DNA of 16,770 bases from TWA4 sp045121095. Lineage in GTDB: Bacteria; Bacillota; Clostridia; Lachnospirales; Lachnospiraceae. The notes under the pieces are model-generated. The model ran no database searches. It was given only the letters and a program-made list of their open reading frames with translations, and was not told where the DNA came from. A program made the translations under genes and the position numbers. Where the stretch lies: positions 1-16,770 of the forward strand of contig JBGVFN010000115.1 in NCBI GenBank assembly GCA_045121095.1. Direction: 5' to 3'. This document shows positions 14,456 through 16,770 of this stretch, piece after piece. Position 1 is the first letter of the stretch. Every line of letters begins with the position of its first letter.

Positions 14456-15788
14456 AGGGGTCTCCTTCAGGAAGCGGTTGATTTTGCAGGGGCAATATGA
14501 TTGTTATATGAAAAGATTCTTTTTTCGGGGAGATTTTCATAAATCCCTGTGCATCTGCAGCAATCTGTTCCATTCGTTTCAATCCGATGCCATGTCCGCT
14601 TTCCTTTTTGGTGCTTTTCAGATGGTTCATATGATCATAACGATAACGTCCTGCCGAACTGTTTATCATATCAATATAGAGAAACTGATTATACGGTTTG
14701 ATTTCCAGGTTGATATACTTTTCAGCAGATGTATTCGGATCCGAACAGGATTCGATTGCGTTGTCCAGCAGATTTCCCATCAGAGAGGTCAGTTCCAGAT
14801 TGCCCAATGGAAGGGAATCCGGAAGAAAGATGCTGTGGGTAAACTGAATCCCCTGTGATTGGATTTCGGGAAGTTTGCTGGTCAGTACGGCATCCAGTAC
14901 GTTATTTCCGGTCTGAATCTGCCATGTGCTGTGTCTCAATTCCGTATGGATAGAATCTATATAATCCGAAGCCGATGAGATATCCTTTTCCTGCAGCATA
15001 ATTTCCAGAACAGAAAGATGGTGCTGGAAATCATGTTTCCATGTCCGCAGCAGCTGGTTGGTACTGCTCAAAAGATCAAACTGCTGTTTTTCAAACTGTT
15101 TCTGACGATTTTCTTCAATCAGGTCAAGGTTTTTCTGGTACAGAATCCCGATATAGTAGAATAGGAAAATAGACAGAAACAGAATGACAAGAAGCAGAAG
15201 AACCGATAGAAGCAATCGGTTGGAAGTTTCGGCAGAATACCCTTTCAGCTGGCTTAAGAGGTCCAGAAGAAATTCCGAAGCCATAATCCCTGCTGCCACA
15301 ATGATGAACCAGAAAAACTGAATGAACCAGGGAAAAACAAAACTGTGGCTGTTTTTTCGGATCAGAACCAGAACACAGCAGAAACAGATGAAAAGATAAA
15401 AAAAAGTCATTACAATACTGACAGGATATTCCATGAGCGTATTCCAATCCCCCCGGATGAAAAGCCGGCCAAATATCACGGTCAGTGTATCTGCAAGAAC
15501 CGTAATCACAGGATAGGTACATCCCCAGAATATTGATCTGGCAGGAGAGTCCGTACTCAGTACCAGTGCAATGATGGCACCAATCCCTAAAGTAATCATC
15601 ATGCGAAGACTGTCAGTGGATATCAGCTGATTCATGCAGGTAACAGAAATTGTCTGCAGGATGAAGCAGACCAGTATCAGCGGAAGGCACGGCTTCAAAT
15701 GCAGTTTTCTGGACAGCAGCAGATAGATCAGAAAACCTTCGATGGAATTGATCAGTAAGGTAAATAGGATCTGCACAACAGGACTCAT
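14445..15788 (-). CDS. agrC: AgrC-like sensor histidine kinase (GHKL type)
   Basis: Membrane receptor kinase expected to sense the cyclic autoinducer peptide. The 447-aa product has six or so hydrophobic segments in residues 1-215, a coiled linker (about 216-245), the H-box TWKHDFQHHL with phospho-acceptor H252, then a GHKL ATPase domain. That domain shows the N-box NLLDNAIES (about 339-347) and G-box SGHGIGLKRM (about 397-406). This arrangement matches the HPK10 class typical of agr systems. The ATG at 15788 is chosen because AAGGAGAT (complement of 15793-15800) lies just upstream. An in-frame ATG at 15833 would add 15 residues spanning the ribosome site. First gene of the minus operon, divergent from agrD across the direct repeats. 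Confidence 0.93.
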   Translation of the reverse strand: MSPVVQILFTLLINSIEGFLIYLLLSRKLHLKPCLPLILVCFILQTISVTCMNQLISTDSLRMMITLGIGAIIALVLSTDSPARSIFWGCTYPVITVLADTLTVIFGRLFIRGDWNTLMEYPVSIVMTFFYLFICFCCVLVLIRKNSHSFVFPWFIQFFWFIIVAAGIMASEFLLDLLSQLKGYSAETSNRLLLSVLLLLVILFLSIFLFYYIGILYQKNLDLIEENRQKQFEKQQFDLLSSTNQLLRTWKHDFQHHLSVLEIMLQEKDISSASDYIDSIHTELRHSTWQIQTGNNVLDAVLTSKLPEIQSQGIQFTHSIFLPDSLPLGNLELTSLMGNLLDNAIESCSDPNTSAEKYINLEIKPYNQFLYIDMINSSAGRYRYDHMNHLKSTKKESGHGIGLKRMEQIAADAQGFMKISPKKESFHITIILPLQNQPLPEGDPYES

Positions 15789-15861
15789 AAAAATCTCCTT
15801 TATTATAATTTCTCCTGCATAACAGGATAACATATATGAGGGAGGAAATCCATAAGGGAAG

Positions 15862-15898
15862 AATGCAGTTCACGCAGTGGGGAATGCAGTTCACGCAG
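15862..15898. promoter_or_regulatory. AgrA/LytTR-type binding site: two 16-bp direct repeats, 21-bp period
   Basis: AATGCAGTTCACGCAG occurs twice exactly, at 15862-15877 and 15883-15898. Within each lies GCAGTTCAC (15865-15873 and 15886-15894), a near match to the LytTR 9-mer. The two 9-mers are separated by 12 bases, the same layout as known for S. aureus AgrA sites. It sits 74 bases upstream of agrC and 87 bases upstream of agrD, so it could control both directions. Downstream promoter hexamers toward agrD are only weak (for example TAAAAT at 15932-15937), as expected for an activator-dependent promoter. Confidence 0.75.
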
Positions 15899-15984
15899 AT
15901 TATATTGATTTTTAAATAATATGTGATATTTTAAAATAATAGTAGTCACTGATATAGAATTTTTGAAGGGGGTGAAAAGATAAG

Positions 15985-16113
15985 ATGAAAAACAAGGTTC
16001 TTAAGTTAATTTCGAATTTGTTTGCTTTTGTAGCAGTAGTGTTTGCAACGGCTCCTTGCCATGGCAAATTCTATGAACCGGAAATTCCTGTTGAATTAAA
16101 GTTGGGAAAATAA
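15985..16113 (+). CDS. agrD: AgrD-like cyclic autoinducer peptide precursor
   Basis: A 42-residue peptide with the three-part AgrD layout. An amphipathic N-terminus (MKNKVLKLISNLFAFVAVVF) for membrane association is followed by a central ATAPCHGKF and an acidic tail YEPEIPVELKLGK that matches the tail AgrB recognises. The mature signal would be a ring between C25 and the F29 carboxyl (C-H-G-K-F) with a short N-terminal tail of unknown length. The ATG at 15985 is preceded by AAGGGGGTG (15966-15974) with 10-base spacing. It is divergent from agrC and followed after 46 bases by a secreted-protein gene on the same strand, likely one transcript. Call is strong from motif plus neighbours; the exact processing sites are inference. 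Confidence 0.88.
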   Translation: MKNKVLKLISNLFAFVAVVFATAPCHGKFYEPEIPVELKLGK

Positions 16114-16159
16114 TTTTTTTAATGAAATTGGTTGCAAAATATGGAAGGAGTGTGAAAGA

Positions 16160-16770
16160 ATGGGAAAAAAAATAGTTAATGTATGTGTTGCATTAATGTT
16201 ATGCGTTTTAATGTTGCCTGGATCAATAGTAAATGCTGCTGGAATTAATTCTGAAAATAGTAATGTAGAATTGGAACAGGTGATAAATGATTACTTTGAA
16301 AGATTTTATTCTGCATTATTAATGGATAGTACGGAGAATTTTTCGAAGGATGAGTTTTCCAGCATAAATGGCTATATTATTGCGCAGAATGTAATTAGTA
16401 CCAGAGAAACATATAAAAAACTTTTAGGTGGTATTTGTAGTGTTCATCTTGATGAGGTTGTAGTGGATGATCTTACTGAAAAAAATGATGTTTTAGAGGC
16501 GATGGTTTATGTTAAATATACATATGCTTATGATGATGCCAGTGAAGAGAATCAATGTACAACTGGTGATTTATTGAAAGTCACTATTTCAAATAATAAT
16601 GAGTATATTGTTCAGGATATTGATAGTACATCTGTTGAAGTTCAAATGGTAAAAGATAGCATTAATAACACCATGACTGTTAGTGCCAGAAATTCATATG
16701 ATTGTTATGATGCTGTTGATAATTATTTTGAGGAAATTCAAAGCAATGCGGATTCTTTGACAGAAGATAT
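16160..16770 (+). CDS. Secreted protein of unknown function, 3' end beyond the window
   Basis: The open frame begins at ATG 16160 after AAGGAGTG (16145-16152, 7-base spacing) and runs 203 codons to the window edge without a stop. Residues 1-27 form a clear Sec signal peptide: MGKK, a hydrophobic stretch and a likely cut near VNA-A. The mature part is acidic (ELEQVINDYFERFYSALL ... TYAYDDASEENQC). Its alternating helix and strands vaguely resemble NTF2-like domains seen at the front of secreted clostridial proteins; that is a weak impression. The gene is AT-rich compared with the agrBAC genes. It lies 46 bases after agrD and is probably cotranscribed, so it may be the output of, or an accessory to, the signalling circuit. 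Function unknown. Confidence 0.75.
   Translation, partial: MGKKIVNVCVALMLCVLMLPGSIVNAAGINSENSNVELEQVINDYFERFYSALLMDSTENFSKDEFSSINGYIIAQNVISTRETYKKLLGGICSVHLDEVVVDDLTEKNDVLEAMVYVKYTYAYDDASEENQCTTGDLLKVTISNNNEYIVQDIDSTSVEVQMVKDSINNTMTVSARNSYDCYDAVDNYFEEIQSNADSLTED

Noticed and set aside
1..16770. CRISPR arrays, tRNA or rRNA genes, IS elements, resistance genes
   Set aside because: None was recognised. No regularly spaced repeat arrays, cloverleaf-like sequence, transposase or known resistance protein is present.

Overview
The window looks like the chromosome of a gut-type anaerobic Firmicute, most likely a clostridial Lachnospiraceae-like species. Evidence is the formyl-THF synthetase typical of these anaerobes, strong AGGAGG ribosome binding sites, EF-G/EF-Tu/S12/S7 sequences of Clostridia type, and a Tn916-type integrase. 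Genus-level assignment is inference. Three blocks lie side by side.

(1) Housekeeping block, 1-7558. fhs (minus) is divergent from a str operon, rpsL-rpsG-fusA-tuf (plus). A ~1.07 kb AT-rich gene-free spacer separates them and carries a good promoter for each direction. tuf also has its own near-consensus promoter, and a strong intrinsic terminator closes the operon. The rpsL-rpsG and rpsG-fusA gaps hold sizeable RNA hairpins that may be autoregulatory or processing sites. rpoB/rpoC are not upstream of rpsL here.

(2) An integrative mobilizable element, roughly 7.6-13.1 kb. It holds an XRE repressor (minus), a divergent operator/promoter switch, an excisionase-like HTH protein, a tyrosine integrase with all catalytic residues, and a RepA-like RecA-fold ATPase. 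These are followed by repeats resembling iterons, two small proteins (one DUF5348-like), a highly structured region that is my candidate oriT, and a MobV/Pre relaxase. No coupling protein or type IV secretion genes are visible, so it would need a helper for transfer. I could not identify att sites.

(3) An agr-type peptide quorum-sensing module, 13.1-16.77 kb, in an unusual order. agrC-agrA-agrB form a tightly overlapping minus-strand operon. A short agrD-like autoinducer peptide gene (42 aa, easily missed) is divergent on the plus strand, followed by a secreted protein that runs off the window. Between agrC and agrD are two 16-bp direct repeats spaced 21 bp, containing GTT-core 9-mers that match the AgrA/LytTR binding architecture. 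The inferred circuit is: AgrD is processed by AgrB, sensed by AgrC, AgrA is phosphorylated, and AgrA binds the repeats to control agrD and the secreted protein. Whether this module is cargo of the element or resident chromosome cannot be decided here, because the right-hand boundary is not visible.
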